A stretch of 64,000 nucleotides of DNA. Source: Agrobacterium cucumeris (GTDB taxonomy: Bacteria > Pseudomonadota > Alphaproteobacteria > Rhizobiales > Rhizobiaceae). Positions 8,976 to 18,108 of the stretch are shown one piece after another; positions within the stretch are counted from its first letter, which is position 1; each line of letters starts with the position of its first letter. The DNA lies in NCBI RefSeq assembly GCF_030036535.1, contig NZ_CP080387.1, forward strand, positions 558,001 through 622,000. Direction: 5' to 3'. The notes under the pieces were generated by a model, which was not told the origin of the DNA, ran no database searches, and worked only from the letters and a program-made list of their open reading frames with translations. The position numbers and the translations under genes were made by a program.

Positions 8976-9053
8976 ATGCTGAAGGGTATTGCATTGTGGG
9001 CTATGGGCGTTCCGATCTTCGTGATCATTCTGCTTTATATGTTCGTGTTTTAA
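8976..9053 (+). CDS. 25-residue membrane peptide
   Basis: A very short gene: ATG at 8976, TAA at 9051-9053, with GGAGG at 8966-8970 (5-nt spacing). The product is almost entirely a single transmembrane helix: Met-Leu-Lys followed by GIALWAMGVPIFVIILLYMF. A strong bidirectional terminator follows 30 bp later. The good ribosome binding site, the clean hydrophobic helix and the adjacent terminator support a real gene; the role is unknown. Confidence 0.6.
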   Translation: MLKGIALWAMGVPIFVIILLYMFVF

Positions 9054-9082
9054 GCGGCGCCTCACACCAACGGCCCGCAACG

Positions 9083-9115
9083 AAAAAAGGCGACCGTTTT
9101 GCGGTCGCCTTTTTG
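9083..9115. terminator. Bidirectional Rho-independent terminator
   Basis: A 9-bp stem AGGCGACCG/CGGTCGCCT (9088-9096 with 9102-9110) flanked by A6 on the left and T5 on the right. It can end the 25-residue peptide transcript (plus) and the cysHDN transcript (minus). Confidence 0.9.
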
Positions 9116-9133
9116 TTTGTATCGGAAACTTTC

Positions 9134-10615
9134 TCAGTCCAGATCGCTGATCAGCCGCGAGGCCGTGGCCACATCCGTGCGGCGAATGTCGATCTCGTCG
9201 CGGTGTCTGGCCAAAAGCTCGCTTGCCAGCAGCTTTTCCGCAAGATCGGCGGGCAGCGAGAGAATGACCCGGTCGCCCTTTTCTTCCGTCGCACCAACGC
9301 TGCGTTTACCGGCGATCATGCCGCCTGCAACCGTATTGTTGGTGTCGGGGTCGATCAGGATGAAGGAGCCGGTCGCCCGGTTCTGTTCATAGGCATCGAA
9401 GATCGCCGTCTCGTCGAAGGAGAGCCGCACCTTGCCGATGGCATTCATTGGCAGCGAGGTCTCATGCGTCTGCCATTCGCCTTCCTTCAGGTTCAGCTGG
9501 CTGATTGGCTGTACGCTGACGCGCTGGCGGCGGCTGCCGCTTTTCAGCCAGTAGCGTTTGCCGGCCTCGATGCCGCCGGGCTGCAAGGCCACGATCTGCG
9601 CATCGAAGGCAAGGCCCGTCTGCGGTTGCGCCTCGATGGAAACGATCATGTCGCCGCGCGAGACATCCACCTGACGGTCAAGCACGAGGGTGACGGCATC
9701 ACCGGCGACGGCAGCGTTGCGCACCAGATCGAAAGTGACGATCTGCTTGACATTGGCGACCATGCCAGAGGGCAAAACCACGACGCTGTCGCCCGGCTTC
9801 ACCGAACCGCCGGCAACCGTGCCCTGATAACCGCGGAAGCTCTCACCCGGCCGCGAGACGCGCTGTACGGGCAGGCGGAAGCCGCCGGACTGCGCGGAGC
9901 GCACGGTGGCAAGCTCCAGCGTTTCCACCAGCGTCGGGCCTTCATACCAGGGCATGGAGGCCTTGCCTGATAGCACGACATTTTCGCCCTTCAGCGCCGA
10001 CATCGGAATGGCGGTGATCTGCTTGATGCCGAGATTGGAGGCGAATTCGCGGAATTCATGGGCGATCAGTTCGAAACCGGCCTTGTCGTAATTCGTCAGG
10101 TCGATCTTGTTGATCGCCAGCACGAATTGCCGGATGCCCATCAGCGCCGCGATGGTGGCGTGACGGCGGGTCTGTTCGAGAATGCCGGTGCGCGCATCGA
10201 CGAGCAGCACGGCGAGATCGGCCGTCGAAGCGCCGGTCGCCATGTTGCGGGTATATTGCTCATGGCCGGGGGTGTCGGCGACGATGAAGGCGCGCCGGTC
10301 GGTGGCGAAATAACGATAGGCAACATCGATGGTGATGCCCTGTTCGCGCTCGGCCTGCAAACCATCCAGCAGCAGTGCGAAATCGGGCAGGCCGAGATCG
10401 TTCTGCTTGCCGCTGTCGCGGTGCAGGGTGGCGGCCTGGTCTTCCTTGACGGCCTTGGTGTCCCAGAGAAGACGGCCGATCAGGGTCGATTTGCCGTCAT
10501 CGACGCTGCCGCAGGTGATGAGGCGCAGCGGACGCGTATCGCGCGTTGCCTTCGAGTGTTCGGCAAACGGCAGAATGGTGGCGGAAGAGGGGGGATTGAT
10601 AGCGGCGGCACTCAT
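9134..10615 (-). CDS. cysN: Sulfate adenylyltransferase subunit 1 (GTPase)
   Basis: Large GTP-binding subunit of ATP sulfurylase, which with CysD makes adenosine 5'-phosphosulfate from ATP and sulfate, driven by GTP hydrolysis. 493 residues. The G1 loop GSVDDGKST is near residue 40, followed by DTPGHEQYTRN (G3) and NKID (G4), with EF-Tu-like beta-barrel domains behind. The length corresponds to CysN alone, without the fused C-terminal APS kinase of NodQ/CysNC proteins. Its ATG overlaps the cysD stop by one base (TGATG), so translation is probably coupled. Confidence 0.97.
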   Translation of the reverse strand: MSAAAINPPSSATILPFAEHSKATRDTRPLRLITCGSVDDGKSTLIGRLLWDTKAVKEDQAATLHRDSGKQNDLGLPDFALLLDGLQAEREQGITIDVAYRYFATDRRAFIVADTPGHEQYTRNMATGASTADLAVLLVDARTGILEQTRRHATIAALMGIRQFVLAINKIDLTNYDKAGFELIAHEFREFASNLGIKQITAIPMSALKGENVVLSGKASMPWYEGPTLVETLELATVRSAQSGGFRLPVQRVSRPGESFRGYQGTVAGGSVKPGDSVVVLPSGMVANVKQIVTFDLVRNAAVAGDAVTLVLDRQVDVSRGDMIVSIEAQPQTGLAFDAQIVALQPGGIEAGKRYWLKSGSRRQRVSVQPISQLNLKEGEWQTHETSLPMNAIGKVRLSFDETAIFDAYEQNRATGSFILIDPDTNNTVAGGMIAGKRSVGATEEKGDRVILSLPADLAEKLLASELLARHRDEIDIRRTDVATASRLISDLD

Positions 10616-11568
10616 CAGAAATACCCCTCGCGCTTCTTTTTCTCCATCGAGCCGGACTGGTCGCGGTCAATCGCGCGGCCCTGCCGTTCGGAAACGGTGG
10701 CGATTTCCAGCTCGGCGATCACGTCCTGAAGCGTCGCCGCCTCGGAACGGATGGCGCCGGTCAGCGGGAAGCAGCCGAGCGTGCGGAAGCGGATCGAGCC
10801 GTGCTTGATCTCTTCGCCGGGCAGCAGTTCCAGCCGCTCGTCTTCGGCAAGGATCATCATGCCGTCACGCTCGATATAGGGGCGCTCGGCCGCGTAATAG
10901 AGCGGCACCAGCGGAATGTTTTCCGCCTCGATGTAACGCCAGATATCGACTTCGGTCCAGTTGGACAGCGGGAAGGCGCGCACGCTTTCGCCCTTGCGAA
11001 CCATGCCGTTATAGATGTTCCACAGTTCCGGACGCTGGTTGCGCGGGTCCCATTTATGATCGGGCGTGCGGAAGGAGTAGATGCGCTCCTTGGCGCGGCT
11101 CGCTTCTTCGTCGCGCCGTGCGCCGCCGAAGGCGGCATCGAACTGGCCGGCATCCAGCGCCTGACGCAGCGCTTCGGTCTTCATGATGTCGGTGTAAAGC
11201 GCCGATCCATGCGAGAAAGGTGTGACGTTCTCCGCCGCACCGCGCGGATTGGTGTGGGAGATCAGGTCGAGATCATATTCCTTGACGATGTTGTCGCGGA
11301 ATTCGATCATTTCCTTGAACTTCCAGCCGGTATTGACGTGCAGCAGCGGGAAGGGGATGCGACCCGGGAAAAACGCCTTGCGCGCCAGGTGCAGCAGCAC
11401 GGACGAATCCTTGCCGATGGAATAGAGCATCACAGGGTTATCGAATTCGGCGGCGACTTCGCGGAAAATATGAATAGCTTCGTTTTCAAGCGCCTTCAGA
11501 TGGGGATCGAGCGGCGGCTTGGATGCGACAGTATTCTTGCTGTCCGTCTCGTGGACTGCGTTGGACAT
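10615..11568 (-). CDS. cysD: Sulfate adenylyltransferase subunit 2
   Basis: Catalytic subunit of ATP sulfurylase, 317 residues from the chosen ATG. The PP-loop of the adenine-nucleotide alpha-hydrolase fold is visible as [16 protein letters not shown], and the family sequence [16 protein letters not shown] follows. Frames extend upstream into cysH, but MSNAVHETD with GGAG about 8 nt upstream is the natural start, leaving 28 bp after the cysH stop. Second gene of cysHDN. The product APS is the direct substrate of the neighbouring cysH enzyme. Confidence 0.97.
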   Translation of the reverse strand: MSNAVHETDSKNTVASKPPLDPHLKALENEAIHIFREVAAEFDNPVMLYSIGKDSSVLLHLARKAFFPGRIPFPLLHVNTGWKFKEMIEFRDNIVKEYDLDLISHTNPRGAAENVTPFSHGSALYTDIMKTEALRQALDAGQFDAAFGGARRDEEASRAKERIYSFRTPDHKWDPRNQRPELWNIYNGMVRKGESVRAFPLSNWTEVDIWRYIEAENIPLVPLYYAAERPYIERDGMMILAEDERLELLPGEEIKHGSIRFRTLGCFPLTGAIRSEAATLQDVIAELEIATVSERQGRAIDRDQSGSMEKKKREGYF

Positions 11569-11596
11569 TGTGAACTCCGGGAGATGTACTGAATGA

Positions 11597-12358
11597 TTAT
11601 CGTTGCGGGATGGCGGAAATGGCGGATGTCTGCTCCGCACCGGCGACGTGAAGACCGCATTCGCGCTTCTCGTCGTTTTCCCACCACCATCGTCCGGCGC
11701 GCTCAGGCTCGCCGGGCTTGATGGCGCGCGTACACGGCTCACAGCCGATGGAGGGGTAACCGCGCTGATGCAACGGGTTGACGGGGATGTTTTCCTTGGC
11801 GACATGCGCCTTGATGAGGTCGATATCCCAGTCCGCCAGGGGATTGATCTTGATGAGATTGCGCTCCGCATCAAATTCGGCAAACGGCGTCGTGGCGCGA
11901 TTGCCGGACTGGCCGCGGCGAAGGCCGGTGATCCAGAAGGCAGCGCCATCAAGCGCCTTGCCGAGCGGGATCAGCTTTCTGACATGACAGCAGGCGTGGC
12001 GCGCTTCAACACTCTCGTAAAAACCGTTCAGGCCGTATTTTTCGGCATAGGCGTCGATATCGTCCTGTTCCGGGCGGAAGCGCCGGATTTCGATGCCGAA
12101 ACGCTCTTCGGTTTCATCGATGAGATCGACGGTTTCCTTAAACAGCCGCCCGGTCTCCAGCGTCACGACATCGATCGGCAGGCGATGCGTGCCGATGGCA
12201 GCGGTGATGACCTGATCCTCGATGCCGAGGCTGGTGGTGAAGACGGCGCGCCCGCCAAGACTGGCGATAAACGAAAGCCGACCCGCCAGATCGAGCCCGG
12301 CAAGCGTGGCATCGAGGGAGGCGGTATCGGCTAAGGCATTTGCTGAATTGATCGTCAT
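11597..12358 (-). CDS. cysH: Assimilatory APS reductase (CysH family, [4Fe-4S] type)
   Basis: Reduces adenosine phosphosulfate to sulfite and AMP. 253 residues. Unlike enterobacterial PAPS reductases it has the four cluster cysteines, ACCHVRK (C123, C124) and IGCEPC (C206, C209), which mark enzymes using APS directly; the catalytic ECGLH cysteine is C234. This matches the absence of an APS kinase gene nearby. An in-frame ATG seven codons upstream (12379) is an alternative start. First gene of cysHDN, divergent from the Rrf2 regulator; the 225-bp gap holds both promoters. Confidence 0.96.
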   Translation of the reverse strand: MTINSANALADTASLDATLAGLDLAGRLSFIASLGGRAVFTTSLGIEDQVITAAIGTHRLPIDVVTLETGRLFKETVDLIDETEERFGIEIRRFRPEQDDIDAYAEKYGLNGFYESVEARHACCHVRKLIPLGKALDGAAFWITGLRRGQSGNRATTPFAEFDAERNLIKINPLADWDIDLIKAHVAKENIPVNPLHQRGYPSIGCEPCTRAIKPGEPERAGRWWWENDEKRECGLHVAGAEQTSAISAIPQR

Positions 12359-12539
12359 TGTCACGTCCGGGATTTCCATGGCCGATTATTGTGGAAATTC
12401 GGCCCTGCGAACAGAAATGACAGTCTTTGTGCGCTGCACTTCAGAGCAAAAATGCCTCACGCGTGCAGGGTATGAGCAAAAGATACCCGTTCACCTTCTT
12501 CGCAGCTTGGATTTGAATTGTGACAACTTCTACGCTAAG

Positions 12540-12580
12540 CCGGAATTGCCGGGTTTCCGGGCTTGTGGTCTACTGGTTTT
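12540..12580. promoter_or_regulatory. Putative operator between cysH and the Rrf2 gene
   Basis: Contains an inverted repeat CCGGAA/TTCCGG (12540-12545 with 12555-12560), and next to the Rrf2 start the string GTCTACTGGTT, which matches 9 of 11 bases of one arm (as CTCTACCGGTT) of the palindrome upstream of sbp. I infer a shared regulator site; the promoter itself is not defined. Confidence 0.35.
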
Positions 12581-12583
12581 ACA

Positions 12584-13024
12584 ATGATTTCGCAGAAGGC
12601 AAAATATGCGCTAAGGGCGCTCCTTTCGCTGGCTAAGGCCGACGGCGCCTGTCCTGTGCAGATTTCCGACATTGCCCGCGAACAGGCCATCCCGAAAAAG
12701 TTTCTGGAACAGATCCTTCTCGAAATGAAGAAGGAACGTCTCGTCGAAAGCCGGCGTGGCAAGCAGGGCGGTTATCTTCTGGCGCGCCCGGCCGCAGACA
12801 TCACCTTCGGCGAGGTGCTGCGCCTCATCGACGGGCCGCTTGCCCCCTTGCCCTGCCTGTCGCAGACCGCCTATCGCCGCTGCGAGGATTGCGATGGCGA
12901 AAAGCAGTGCGAAATCCGCCACGTCTTTGCCCGCGTGGCCGACGCGACGCGCAACATCCTTTTCAACACCACCATCGCCGATGCGGTGGCGGGTGTCGAA
13001 GTGCCCGAGCTTTTGACGGCCTAG
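12584..13024 (+). CDS. Rrf2-family regulator with four clustered cysteines
   Basis: A 146-residue winged-helix regulator. The N-terminus (MISQKAKYALRALLSLA) and EQILLEMKKERLVESRRGKQ are typical of Rrf2 proteins. Cysteines C91, C100, C103 and C109 form a cluster comparable to the Fe-S ligand region of IscR, though spacing differs. Members of this family control Fe-S biogenesis (IscR), iron (RirA) or cysteine metabolism (CymR). Its position, divergent from cysHDN and upstream of sbp-cysTWA, makes control of sulfur assimilation the likely job. The start MISQ is preferred over an upstream GTG at 12563. Confidence 0.88.
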   Translation: MISQKAKYALRALLSLAKADGACPVQISDIAREQAIPKKFLEQILLEMKKERLVESRRGKQGGYLLARPAADITFGEVLRLIDGPLAPLPCLSQTAYRRCEDCDGEKQCEIRHVFARVADATRNILFNTTIADAVAGVEVPELLTA

Positions 13025-13062
13025 CACCACACCATCCACGACCTCCACCCACGACCTCCATC

Positions 13063-13136
13063 GTCATCCTCGGGCTTGACCCGAGGATCCATGGTCAGGC
13101 TGGGTTGTGGATCCTCGGGTCACGCCCGAGGATGAC
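13063..13136. repeat. Intergenic palindromic repeat, family 1
   Basis: An inverted repeat whose outer arms read GTCATCCTCGGGC and GCCCGAGGATGAC, each arm itself a small palindrome (CCTCGGG..CCCGAGG). A second copy is at 30144-30228 with a different centre. It lies after the Rrf2 stop. Confidence 0.85.
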
Positions 13137-13511
13137 CGGGGGAGAGGGATACCGGCCTGTCGGCACATGGTCTTGCAACTTGTGACACGAGTTTCGCAGT
13201 GGTGGATGCTCAAACAACGAAACAGGCGGCAGAGCCCTTAGCTGTCGCCCTCCTGCGTCCCCCAAACGAAAAAATCGTCTAAAACCCCATAATATTTTTC
13301 GCCATCGCGGCAAAAAATCGGCAAAAATGTGAAACGGTTTTGCATTCAGCAAAGTTTTACACGACGCTTGTTGCGCCTTTCGCTTATGCTGCGCTGTATT
13401 TGTTGCCCGGGAAAACGCTCTCGGGAAACACTTTTTCGATCGTATTCGGCCTCATTGACCAACTCTACTCAACCGGTAGAGTTAAGCCATCGCAATCAGG
13501 AGGGAATACCG
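13137..13511 (+). promoter_or_regulatory. Upstream region of sbp with palindromic operator
   Basis: A 375-bp non-coding leader of the sulfate transport operon. At 13461-13483 there is a perfect 8-bp inverted repeat AACTCTAC/GTAGAGTT with a 7-nt spacer, centred 40 bp upstream of the sbp ATG. One arm resembles a site beside the Rrf2 gene. Upstream there is an A/T-rich stretch with an imperfect dyad (around 13292-13312). A promoter is expected here, but I cannot place -35/-10 boxes with confidence. Confidence 0.5.
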
Positions 13512-14537
13512 ATGTCCAAGCTTCTGTCCGGTTTGAGCGTTGTCGCGCTTGGCCTTTCACTGGCACTTGGCGGCGCTGGCTCGGCCGCCGCGCAGACCAA
13601 GCTGCTCAACGTGTCCTACGATCCGACCCGTGAGCTCTACAAGGATTTCAACGAGGCCTTCGCCAAGAAGTGGAAGGCCGATACCGGTGAGGATGTCACG
13701 ATCCAGCAGTCGCATGGCGGCTCCGGCAAGCAGGCGCGCTCGGTCATCGACGGTCTGGAGGCGGATGTGGTGACGCTGGCGCTGCAGAGCGACATCGACG
13801 CCATCGTTCAAAATTCCGGCAAGATCAACAAGGACTGGCGCACCCGCCTGCCGCATAATTCCTCGCCTTACACCTCCACCATCGTTTTCCTGGTGCGCAA
13901 GGGCAACCCGAAGGGCATCCATAATTGGGGTGATCTGGTGAAGGGCGATATCCAGATCGTCACGCCGAACCCCAAGACTTCGGGCGGCGCACGCTGGAAC
14001 TATCTTGCTGCCTGGGCCTGGGCCAATGAAGAATTCAAGGGCGATCAGGAAAAGATCAAGGCCTATGTCGGCGATCTCTACAAGCGCGCCCCGGTTCTCG
14101 ATACCGGCGCCCGCGGCTCCACGGTCACTTTCGCACAGCGCCAGATCGGCGACGTGCTGCTGGCCTGGGAAAACGAAGCCTATCTCGCTGGCCAGGAATT
14201 CGGCGCTGATGCCTTCGATATCGTCGTGCCGCCGATCTCGATCCTTGCCGAACCGCCGGTTGCCGTGGTTGACGCCAATGTCGACGCCAAGGGCACCCGC
14301 AAGGCGGCGGAAGCCTATCTGCAATATCTCTATTCCGACGAAGGACAGAATATTGCGGCCAAGCACTTCTACCGTCCGTCCAATCCCGCCGTGGTCTCCA
14401 AGGACCTGCTGAAGCAGCTGCCCGATATCAAGCTCGTCACCATCGATGATCCGATCTTCGGTGGTTGGGCCAAGGCGCAGCCGGAACATTTTGGCGATGG
14501 CGGCATCTTCGACCAGATTTACAAGCCCGCAAAGTAA
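13512..14537 (+). CDS. sbp: Periplasmic sulfate-binding protein
   Basis: Solute-binding component of the sulfate/thiosulfate ABC importer, 341 residues with a Sec signal peptide ([20 protein letters not shown], likely cut after SAAAQ). The mature protein starts [13 protein letters not shown] and contains [27 protein letters not shown] and [11 protein letters not shown], the ligand-site blocks of the Sbp family. The ATG at 13512 is preceded by AGGAGGGA; in-frame codons further upstream have no such signal. First gene of sbp-cysT-cysW-cysA. Confidence 0.96.
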   Translation: MSKLLSGLSVVALGLSLALGGAGSAAAQTKLLNVSYDPTRELYKDFNEAFAKKWKADTGEDVTIQQSHGGSGKQARSVIDGLEADVVTLALQSDIDAIVQNSGKINKDWRTRLPHNSSPYTSTIVFLVRKGNPKGIHNWGDLVKGDIQIVTPNPKTSGGARWNYLAAWAWANEEFKGDQEKIKAYVGDLYKRAPVLDTGARGSTVTFAQRQIGDVLLAWENEAYLAGQEFGADAFDIVVPPISILAEPPVAVVDANVDAKGTRKAAEAYLQYLYSDEGQNIAAKHFYRPSNPAVVSKDLLKQLPDIKLVTIDDPIFGGWAKAQPEHFGDGGIFDQIYKPAK

Positions 14538-14661
14538 GCGGATGATGGGGTGAAACGCGATCACCCGTCCGCAGGGACAAGACAATAAGAGCCTGATCGA
14601 CCGGACGCCGTGCCGGTCGATACTTTATAATAAACGCCGGGGAACGCCGGCTCCCAGAGGG

Positions 14662-14704
14662 CATTTCCAGGAAAAGCGGACCCCGGTTTCCTGTCCTGGA
14701 AATG
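14662..14704 (+). repeat. Long hairpin between sbp and cysT
   Basis: An 11-bp perfect inverted repeat, CATTTCCAGGA (14662-14672) with TCCTGGAAATG (14694-14704), enclosing a second short dyad (GGAAA..TTTCC). It sits in the 196-bp sbp-cysT gap, so it may reduce downstream expression or protect the 3' end of the sbp message, as often seen behind binding-protein genes. No T-run follows. Confidence 0.55.
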
Positions 14705-14733
14705 TACAAAAACAAAGATTATCCGGAGCCTTG

Positions 14734-15591
14734 ATGAGCAATAATACATCCGGAAACAGGTGGAAATGGCGGCAGTCGAGCGTCATACCCGGCTTCGGCC
14801 TGACGTTTGGCTACACCGTCACCTATCTGTTTCTCATCATTCTTATTCCGCTCGGCGGCCTCGTCTGGTCCACGGCGAAACTTGGTTTTGCAGATTTTAT
14901 CGCGATTGCCACCGATAGCCGCACGCTGAATGCGCTGCGCGTCAGCTTCGGCACCGCCTTCATCGCCGCTTTGGTCAACGCCGTTTTCGGCGTCATCGTC
15001 GCCTGGGTGCTGACGCGTTACCGGTTTCCCGGTCGCCGCTTCGTGGATGCCATCGTCGATCTGCCCTTTGCCCTGCCAACGGCGGTGGCCGGTATTGCGC
15101 TCACCACGCTTTATGCCAATCGCGGCTGGGTCGGCTCGCTGTTCGAACCCTTCGGCATCAAGATCGCGTTCACGCCGACCGGCATCGTCATCGCGCTTAT
15201 CTTCATCGGCCTGCCCTTCGTGGTGCGCACGGTGCAGCCGGTCATGGAGGAGATCGACCGTCAGGTGGAAGAAGTGGCGGCAACGCTCGGCGCCAACCGC
15301 TTCCAGACCATCACCCGCGTTCTGCTGCCAAGCCTCACGCCCGCCATCCTCACCGGTTTTGCGCTCGCCTTCGCGCGCGGCGTCGGCGAATATGGCTCGG
15401 TCATCTTCATCGCCGGCAATATTCCGTATGTCTCGGAAATCGCGCCGCTCCTCATCGTCATCAGGCTGGAGGAGTTCAACTATGCGGCCGCGACCGGCAT
15501 CGCCACCATCATGCTGATCATCTCCTTCGCCATGCTGTTCCTCATCAATCTCATTCAGGCCTGGAGCCGCAAGAGGTACGGTTATGTCTGA
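14734..15591 (+). CDS. cysT: Sulfate ABC transporter permease CysT
   Basis: Inner-membrane permease of the sulfate importer, 285 residues with about six membrane segments. The sequence EEVAATLGANRFQTITRVLLPSL (EAA loop, the contact site for the ATPase) is visible around residues 180-200, after VDLPFALPTAVAGIALTTL, which is characteristic of CysT/CysU. Start ATG at 14734 with GGAG six bases upstream. The 3' end overlaps the cysW start by 8 nt. Confidence 0.96.
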   Translation: MSNNTSGNRWKWRQSSVIPGFGLTFGYTVTYLFLIILIPLGGLVWSTAKLGFADFIAIATDSRTLNALRVSFGTAFIAALVNAVFGVIVAWVLTRYRFPGRRFVDAIVDLPFALPTAVAGIALTTLYANRGWVGSLFEPFGIKIAFTPTGIVIALIFIGLPFVVRTVQPVMEEIDRQVEEVAATLGANRFQTITRVLLPSLTPAILTGFALAFARGVGEYGSVIFIAGNIPYVSEIAPLLIVIRLEEFNYAAATGIATIMLIISFAMLFLINLIQAWSRKRYGYV

Positions 15592-16456
15592 GACCGCTTC
15601 CCGCACCTCGCCCCGGCCGTTTCGCGATCCCGCCAGCGAGAGCCTTCCCGCCCGGCTGGCGCTGATAACTGTCGCCTTCCTGTTCCTTGCAGCCTTCCTC
15701 GTGCTGCCGCTTGTCTCGGTGTTCTTCGAAGCCTTCCGCAAAGGCGGGGAAGCCTTCTGGGAAGCCGTCGTCGAGCCTGATGCGCTGTCGGCCATTCGCC
15801 TCACGCTGCTTGTCGCCGCTATTTCGGTGCCGCTCAACGTGGTCTTCGGGGTTGCCGCCGCCTGGGCGATCGCCAAGTTCGAATTCAAGGGCAAGGCGTT
15901 CCTGATCACGCTGATCGACCTGCCATTTTCGATTTCGCCGGTTATTTCAGGTCTGGTCTATGTCATCCTGTTTTCCGCCCACAGCGTGCTTGGCCCATGG
16001 CTGAAGAGTTACGGCATCGAAATCCTGTTTGCGGTGCCGGGCATCGTGCTCGCCACCATCTTCGTCACCTTTCCCTTCGTCGCGCGCGAGTTGATCCCGC
16101 TGATGCAGGATCAGGGCAATGGCGATGAGGAGGCGGCGATTTCGCTTGGCGCTTCCGGCTGGCAGACCTTCTGGTATGTCACGCTGCCGAATATCAAATG
16201 GGGCCTGCTTTACGGCGTGCTGCTCTGCAACGCCCGCGCCATGGGGGAATTCGGCGCCGTTTCCGTCGTGTCAGGCCATATTCGCGGTGAGACCAACACC
16301 ATGCCGCTGCATGTGGAGATACTCTATAATGAGTACAATATCGGCGCGGCCTTCGCTGTGGCGACGCTGCTGGCCGGTCTGGCACTGGTGACGCTCGTTC
16401 TCAAAACCATTCTCGAAATACGCTTTGGCGCGGGCAACGCAGCCGGCAAGCATTGA
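15584..16456 (+). CDS. cysW: Sulfate ABC transporter permease CysW
   Basis: Second permease of the sulfate importer, 290 residues, six predicted membrane segments. Family blocks are [19 protein letters not shown] and the EAA loop [22 protein letters not shown]. It pairs with CysT to form the channel energised by CysA. The start overlaps cysT by 8 nt, and cysA begins 11 nt after the stop, so the three cytoplasmic-membrane components are made from one message. Confidence 0.96.
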   Translation: MSETASRTSPRPFRDPASESLPARLALITVAFLFLAAFLVLPLVSVFFEAFRKGGEAFWEAVVEPDALSAIRLTLLVAAISVPLNVVFGVAAAWAIAKFEFKGKAFLITLIDLPFSISPVISGLVYVILFSAHSVLGPWLKSYGIEILFAVPGIVLATIFVTFPFVARELIPLMQDQGNGDEEAAISLGASGWQTFWYVTLPNIKWGLLYGVLLCNARAMGEFGAVSVVSGHIRGETNTMPLHVEILYNEYNIGAAFAVATLLAGLALVTLVLKTILEIRFGAGNAAGKH

Positions 16457-16467
16457 AAGGCATCTTC

Positions 16468-17508
16468 ATGGAAGTGAAAGTTTCCGGCATCACCAAGCAG
16501 TTCGATCGGTTTCCGGCGCTGAACGACGTGTCGCTCGACATTCGTTCCGGTGAGTTGATCGCGCTGCTCGGTCCTTCCGGCTCCGGCAAGACGACGTTGC
16601 TGCGTCTGATCGCCGGCCTCGAACAGCCGACGCAGGGTCAAATCTTTTTCGGCGATGAGGATGCGTCGCACCGCACGGTGCAGGAGCGCAACGTCGGTTT
16701 CGTGTTCCAGCACTATGCGCTGTTCCGCCATATGACGGTGGCCGACAATATCGCCTTCGGCCTCAAGGTGCGCCCCTCCGCCAACCGCCCGCCGAAAGTC
16801 GAGATCCGCAAACGCGTATCCGAACTTCTCGACATGGTGCATCTCTCCGGTCTTGAAAAGCGCTATCCAACCCAGCTTTCCGGCGGCCAGCGCCAGCGCG
16901 TGGCGCTGGCCCGCGCTGTCGCCATCGAGCCGAAGGTCCTGCTTCTCGATGAACCCTTCGGCGCGCTCGATGCCAAGGTGCGCAAGGAGCTGCGCCGCTG
17001 GCTGCGCGAATTCCACGACCGCACCGGCCACACCACCGTTTTCGTCACCCACGATCAGGAAGAGGCACTGGAACTGGCCGACCGCGTCGTCGTCATGAGC
17101 CAGGGCAAGATCGAACAGGTCGGCACGGCCGATGACGTCTATGACACACCGAATTCTCCTTTCGTCTTCTCCTTCATCGGCGAATCCTCCAGCCTGCCGG
17201 TGACGATCCGCGATGGCCATGTGCTGTTCCAGGGCGAAAGCATCGGCATCGATGAGAGCGGCACGGGCGAGGGCGAGCTGTTCTTCCGGCCGGAAGATGT
17301 GGTGTTGACGGATGAGAAGGACGCGCTTTACGGCAAGGTCACCACCTGTCGCCGCCTTGCCGGCACCCGTATCGCCGAAATCGACATCGCCAATAACGGC
17401 CACGAGCCCTATCACCTCGAAATCGAAGTGCCGCTCAACGCCGCCGTGGCTGTTGGCGCGGAACTGCGCTTCCGCCCGACGCGGTGGAAGGTGTTTGGGA
17501 AGAAGTAG
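16468..17508 (+). CDS. cysA: Sulfate ABC transporter ATPase CysA
   Basis: ATP-binding subunit of the sulfate/thiosulfate importer, 346 residues. Walker [11 protein letters not shown]-loop FVFQHYALF, signature [14 protein letters not shown] and Walker [13 protein letters not shown] are intact in residues 1-240; a C-terminal TOBE-like regulatory domain follows. I chose [13 protein letters not shown] at 16468 (GAAAGG upstream, 7-nt spacing) rather than the TTG at 16453 that overlaps cysW. Last gene of the sulfate transport operon; two mosaic repeats follow. Confidence 0.96.
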   Translation: MEVKVSGITKQFDRFPALNDVSLDIRSGELIALLGPSGSGKTTLLRLIAGLEQPTQGQIFFGDEDASHRTVQERNVGFVFQHYALFRHMTVADNIAFGLKVRPSANRPPKVEIRKRVSELLDMVHLSGLEKRYPTQLSGGQRQRVALARAVAIEPKVLLLDEPFGALDAKVRKELRRWLREFHDRTGHTTVFVTHDQEEALELADRVVVMSQGKIEQVGTADDVYDTPNSPFVFSFIGESSSLPVTIRDGHVLFQGESIGIDESGTGEGELFFRPEDVVLTDEKDALYGKVTTCRRLAGTRIAEIDIANNGHEPYHLEIEVPLNAAVAVGAELRFRPTRWKVFGKK

Positions 17509-17560
17509 GCAGAAGCGGCGCGATTGGCGGCGTTGGTTCTGCAGTCGCCCTCAGTTCCCC

Positions 17561-17689
17561 GTCATACCGGCCTCGAGCCGGTATCCAGCCAGCCCAAATC
17601 CTTGGGCTGAAAGGAATCTCCCCGCCGCGCAGATGCGCGCCAGCTGGATGCCGGGTCATCTTCGGGCTTGGTCCGGGGACCGGCATGAC
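17561..17689. repeat. Intergenic mosaic repeat, family 2 (RIME-like)
   Basis: About 130 bp bounded by GTCATACCGG and CCGGCATGAC, with inner modules CCAGCCAGCCCAAATCCTTG and CCGCGCAGATGCGCGCCAGC. Related copies are at 17748-17864, 36769-36876 and 58293-58408. The modular palindromic build resembles the Rhizobium intergenic mosaic elements. Confidence 0.8.
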
Positions 17690-17747
17690 GGGAAAGATGT
17701 AACCAGCAACACAAGACGCCGAATTTATAGCGCCAAATTACCCACAC

Positions 17748-17864
17748 CCTCATTCCTGTGCTTGTCACAGGAATCCAGCCGACGCGCGTCTGCGCGACGA
17801 AAAAGACTCCTCCAGCCCAAAGACTTGGTCTGGCTGGATCTCTGTGACAAGCACAGAGATGAGG
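17748..17864. repeat. Intergenic mosaic repeat, family 2 (RIME-like)
   Basis: About 117 bp bounded by CCTCATTCCTGTG and its near-complement ending ATGAGG. It shares the GCGCGTCTGCGCG and CCAGCCCAAAGACTTGG modules with the other family-2 copies, in the opposite internal order from the neighbouring copy at 17561. Confidence 0.8.
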
Positions 17865-17942
17865 GAGGGGATGCACACAGATAGGGGGAGAAGCTACACG
17901 GAGGTGAGCCAGGCACACGTACCGGCCCCACAAATGCAGAAA

Positions 17943-17970
17943 CGGAAAAGGGCCGCTGAAGCGACCCTTC
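17943..17970 (-). terminator. Terminator of the 24-codon gene
   Basis: Stem AAGGGTCGCT/AGCGGCCCTT with one mismatch, read on the minus strand, followed by TTTTCCGTTTC. It lies about 65 bp past the 24-codon gene. Confidence 0.65.
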
Positions 17971-18033
17971 CATGAGTTTGGTCCTGTTTACAGACCCGGG
18001 ACTGTTTCTCAACGTTCCGAAGGCAGAAGAGGT

Positions 18034-18108
18034 TTACAACGAGGGTTGCCCCGTCGAAAACACACCCTTTCCATTGCCTGCACCAGAGACCGAAATCTCA
18101 CTAGACAT
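18034..18108 (-). CDS. 24-residue small protein with exceptional ribosome binding site
   Basis: A short gene, ATG at 18108 and TAA at 18034-18036. The 13 bases AAGGAGGTGATCC (complement of 18110-18122) lie directly upstream, with GGAGG seven bases from the ATG; this is complementary to essentially the whole 3' tail of 16S rRNA. The product starts MSSEISVSGAGNGKGVF and ends TGQPSL; it is Ser/Gly-rich, not hydrophobic, and has no cysteine. A terminator follows at 17943-17970, giving a predicted message of about 200 nt. It could be an mRNA-like small RNA. I know no family for the peptide. Confidence 0.65.
   Translation of the reverse strand: MSSEISVSGAGNGKGVFSTGQPSL

Noticed and set aside
9134..10615. 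CysN as a CysNC/NodQ fusion with APS kinase
   Set aside because: The protein is 493 residues and ends after the EF-Tu-like domains; no kinase P-loop follows.
14719..15909. A 396-codon minus-strand frame opposite cysT/cysW
   Set aside because: Very Arg/Gly/Asp-rich antisense frame without a domain; cysT and cysW on the plus strand are certain.
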